Shown: in pieces, positions 61,856 through 64,000 of the stretch | Numbering within the stretch: the stretch's first letter is position 1 | Layout of the letters: each line of letters opens with the position of its first letter | Source of the DNA: Desulfosarcina widdelii | GTDB taxonomy: Bacteria > Desulfobacterota > Desulfobacteria > Desulfobacterales > Desulfosarcinaceae | Assembly: GCF_009688965.1 (NCBI RefSeq) | Contig: NZ_AP021875.1 | Location: 5,952,001-6,016,000, forward strand | DNA length: 64,000 nt | Direction of reading: 5' to 3' | The notes under the pieces: model-generated | Database searches by the model: none | What the model saw: the letters and a program-made list of their open reading frames with translations, nothing else | What the model was told of the DNA's origin: nothing | Position numbers and translations under genes: made by a program

Positions 61856-62995
61856 CTACTCAATCATGGCAGGCGGTGTCACCCGGATTCCCTTTCTTAT
61901 CTCATAGGGTTCATCAACCGGGGCGACAATCCATGCTTTATCAGGATTTACGTTGTCGAACAGCTCATAAAAGCCTCGCGACGGCTTTGGCGCTTTTGAG
62001 AGTTTACACTCAAAGAAATAGTTCGTCCCCCCACGCTCAAGAATCAAATCCACTTCAGCTCCATTGGATGTCCTCATGAAAGCGGACTTCCAGCGATTAT
62101 GGCCGGATATCAGGTTCTCGATCACAAAGCCTTCCCAGGATGCACCGGCTACGGGGTGAGCCAGGAGCGCATCATACCCTTCAATATCAAGAAGGGCGTG
62201 CAGGATACCGCTGTCCCGGAGATAGACTTTTGGCGATTTGATCAATCGCTTTTTCAGGTTGGCTTCGGCAGGAGGTAATAACCGCACCATGTAGGTTTGT
62301 TCCAATAAGGCGAGATACTTTTTCAAGGTAGGAATAGAGATATCGACAGCAGCTGCCAGTTTGCTGTAATTGACCGTTTGTCCGTGATAGTGGGCCAGCA
62401 GGCGCCAAAGCCGCTCAATGAGCGGTACCGGGATGGCGAAGCCCAGCGCCGGGATATCCCGCTCCATGAAGGTACGGATAAAATCGTGTCGCCAGTCGAA
62501 ACTGTCCTGATCATTGGCGGCCAGGGTAGATTCCGGGAAGCCTCCCCTGAGCCAGGCATCCTCCCATGAAATCTTGTCAATCACTTCCCTGAGTTGAAAT
62601 GGAGTCAGGTCGAGGTAGGCAATACGCCCGGCAAGTGTTTCCGTGGACTGTTTGATCAAATCACGGGAAGCCGAGCCCAGGATAAGAAATCGTCCGGGCC
62701 GCCTTTCGTTATCCACCTCCGAACGAAGAACGGAAAAGAATTCAGGGAGGAGTTGAATTTCATCCAGGCAGATAAGTTGTGCTCGATGACGGTCGAAAAA
62801 CAACTCCGGTTCCGTTAATTTGTTGCGGTCAACCCGGTTCTGAAGGTCCAGGTAAACGGATGGGATCTTTTGCAGGAACTTTTTCGCGGTTGTTGACTTG
62901 CCGGATTGTCTGGGACCGAGAAGCGCAACAACCGGAGCACGGTCAAGCGCTTGGCACAACTCCTTTTCAACCAGTCTTGTTATGTATCCATGCAT
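61856..62995 (-). CDS. AAA_14/DUF4143 ATPase
   Basis: The 379-residue protein has Walker A (LLGPRQSGKST), Walker B (LICLDEIQLLP), sensor FLILGSASRDLI and the C-terminal DUF4143 part with WEGFVIENLIS, NGAEVDLILERG and YFFECKLSK, a PD-(D/E)xK-like ending. Proteins of this family are scattered singly in bacterial genomes, often near toxin-antitoxin or mobile regions; their role is not settled. The start at 62995 (MHGYITRLVEKEL) is preferred because a good promoter occupies the upstream in-frame extension. Confidence 0.9.
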   Translation of the reverse strand: MHGYITRLVEKELCQALDRAPVVALLGPRQSGKSTTAKKFLQKIPSVYLDLQNRVDRNKLTEPELFFDRHRAQLICLDEIQLLPEFFSVLRSEVDNERRPGRFLILGSASRDLIKQSTETLAGRIAYLDLTPFQLREVIDKISWEDAWLRGGFPESTLAANDQDSFDWRHDFIRTFMERDIPALGFAIPVPLIERLWRLLAHYHGQTVNYSKLAAAVDISIPTLKKYLALLEQTYMVRLLPPAEANLKKRLIKSPKVYLRDSGILHALLDIEGYDALLAHPVAGASWEGFVIENLISGHNRWKSAFMRTSNGAEVDLILERGGTNYFFECKLSKAPKPSRGFYELFDNVNPDKAWIVAPVDEPYEIRKGIRVTPPAMIE

Positions 62996-63025
62996 ATCGG
63001 AAATGACAATGTTAAATTTGCATGG

Positions 63026-63054
63026 ATAATATACCGTATCGACAACGGTGTCAA
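63026..63054 (-). promoter_or_regulatory. Sigma-70 promoter of the AAA ATPase gene
   Basis: On the minus strand TTGACA (63054-63049), a 17-base spacer and TATTAT (63031-63026) match the consensus at 11 of 12 positions. Transcription would begin near 63019, 24 bases before the ATG. Confidence 0.7.
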
Positions 63055-63341
63055 ACACCAAAACCGTTCACCTAATATCGGTGAAATTTCCGGAATCGTT
63101 TGTCCATAGGGTAGCGAAAGCGGATTTGCGGCCTGACTGGTCGAATTCTCCGGAACCTGAAAGCATAAAAATTATTGGTGATCGCTGGATTGCGTCAGGA
63201 TCATCCCCAGAGCTTCGGGTGCCCGGCGTAATCGTACCTGATGAGTGCAATTACCTTCTAAATCCGCAACACTCGGGTTTTGCAACCATCACCATTGGAT
63301 CCTCCCGCCGATTCAGCATCGACCCGCGTCTATTTGTCTGA
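63048..63341 (+). pseudogene. C-terminal remnant of a RES-domain toxin
   Basis: The frame reads LRPDWSNSPEPESIKIIGDRW, then ASGSSPELRVPGVIVPDECNYLLNPQHSGF and ends SRRFSIDPRLFV. This is the second half of RES-domain toxins (NAD-degrading partners of Xre-type antitoxins), with the conserved IGD-W, S-L-VPS-like, NYLLNP and DPRL blocks. The N-terminal half with the catalytic Arg and Tyr is absent, as is any antitoxin gene. The frame is not preceded by a start signal. It is probably the relic of a deleted toxin-antitoxin pair. Confidence 0.7.
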
Positions 63342-63366
63342 ATGGCACCGTCACCAAAGGCGGTAA

Positions 63367-64000
63367 CTATTCTTGCTGAGACTCCTCAGCCACAGTCGCA
63401 TCGCCGCCAAGGGCCTGGTAGAGGGTCATCATGTTTTTTAACTGGTTGTAGCGGTTTTTGGCCAGCGCCAGGTCCGCCGAACGGCGGGTTTCCTGTTGAT
63501 CCAGCCAATCCTGCACGCCGGTCTTGCCCGACGTATAGCGCACCTCCGAAACCCTTTCGGCCTCTTCGGCCAGGGTCAGGGAGCGGCGCAGGGCGTCTTC
63601 CTGGATTCTATAATGCTTGCGGGCCGACAGGGCGTCCTCGACTTCCTGCAAGGCCTCGTAAAGCGTCTGCCTGAACTCGACAACGGCCTGTTCATAATCG
63701 GCTTCGGCGATGCGGGTATTCAGCTTGGCCTCGTTCCACTGCACAAAGGGCAAGGTCAGCCCCGCCCCCAGGGATGCCACCGGATTTTGCAGGAAGTTAA
63801 ACAGCTCGGTGCTGCTGGTGCCTAAGGCCCCGGTCAGGCTCAAGCTGGGATAATAGCTGGCGCGGGTCGAGTTGGCATCGGCCAGGGTGCTGCGCAGGCG
63901 CATTTCGGCAGCCATAAGGTCCGGCCGGCTGCCCAGGACAGCCGCCGGGAGGCCGGCATCCAGGGCCGGCATGGGCATTTCGATCAGCCGTTTCGGATCG
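63367..64000 (-). CDS. TolC/NodT-family outer-membrane efflux protein, C-terminal part (truncated by window end)
   Basis: About 211 codons are visible on the minus strand, running off the window end in frame. The stretch LPAAVLGSRPDLMAAEMRLR is the hallmark of the OprM/NodT group. It is followed by the long helices and strands of the second structural repeat (ASYYPSLSLTGALGT, LTLPFVQWNEAKLNTRIAEADYEQAV, YEALQEVEDAL, RYTSGKTGVQDWLDQQETR). It forms the outer-membrane exit duct of a tripartite RND or ABC efflux system whose other parts should lie beyond the window. Confidence 0.93.
   Translation of the reverse strand, partial: DPKRLIEMPMPALDAGLPAAVLGSRPDLMAAEMRLRSTLADANSTRASYYPSLSLTGALGTSSTELFNFLQNPVASLGAGLTLPFVQWNEAKLNTRIAEADYEQAVVEFRQTLYEALQEVEDALSARKHYRIQEDALRRSLTLAEEAERVSEVRYTSGKTGVQDWLDQQETRRSADLALAKNRYNQLKNMMTLYQALGGDATVAEESQQE

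Overview
The window looks like chromosome of a sulfate-reducing deltaproteobacterium of the Desulfobacteraceae/Desulfosarcina type. The main marker is a complete hmcABCDEF set with a 16-heme HmcA, followed by rrf1 and rrf2. This arrangement is known from Desulfovibrio vulgaris and carries electrons between periplasmic cytochromes and cytoplasmic redox partners during sulfate respiration. The many CoA-thioester oxidation genes, rubrerythrin, ferredoxin and dense two-component signalling fit a metabolically versatile anaerobe that oxidises fatty, cyclic or aromatic acids. I saw no rRNA, tRNA or CRISPR array.

Layout. 0-4.3 kb: a thiamine-dependent 2-oxoacid/acetoin dehydrogenase E1 pair, a divergent serine hydroxymethyltransferase, and gene debris (7TM kinase fragment, ArsA fragment). 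4.3-17.7 kb: the hmc operon with a tandem Usp protein, Rrf1, Rrf2, a kinase with a predicted diheme periplasmic sensor, and a receiver-PAS-kinase hybrid. 18-29.5 kb, all on the minus strand: a periplasmic binding protein paired with a kinase-receiver hybrid; an ArsA-like ATPase, small protein, membrane protein and CstA module; and a response regulator, NtrC-type activator and kinase. A good sigma-54 promoter lies between the activator and the cstA operon. 29.8-39.4 kb: pyruvate kinase, an FAD-linked oxidase, rubrerythrin, ferredoxin, a cyclase-FHA protein, and a GEMM-I (cyclic-dinucleotide) riboswitch upstream of a secreted repeat protein that ends in four tryptophans. A group II intron sits directly after that gene's terminator.

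41.3-61.3 kb is a CoA-ester oxidation island. It holds a thiolase, two 617-618-residue acyl-CoA dehydrogenases, three smaller dehydrogenases or relatives, MarR and TetR regulators, an SDR-membrane fusion, two thiolase-fold proteins lacking the usual catalytic Cys and His, a 1007-residue acyl-CoA synthetase-(SCP2)x3-DUF35 fusion, and a DUF35-MaoC fusion. I infer that this pathway activates an acid, desaturates it, hydrates it, and cleaves it by a retro-aldol or non-classical thiolytic step. This is the most novel part of the window. 61.8-64 kb holds an AAA/DUF4143 ATPase, a RES-toxin remnant and the end of a TolC-type efflux protein.

The intergenic DNA is rich in small non-autonomous elements: MITE-like sequences with terminal inverted repeats, long imperfect palindromes, REP-like hairpins, a dispersed structured repeat in three copies, degenerate heptamer satellites, and two decayed ArsA gene tails besides the intact copy.
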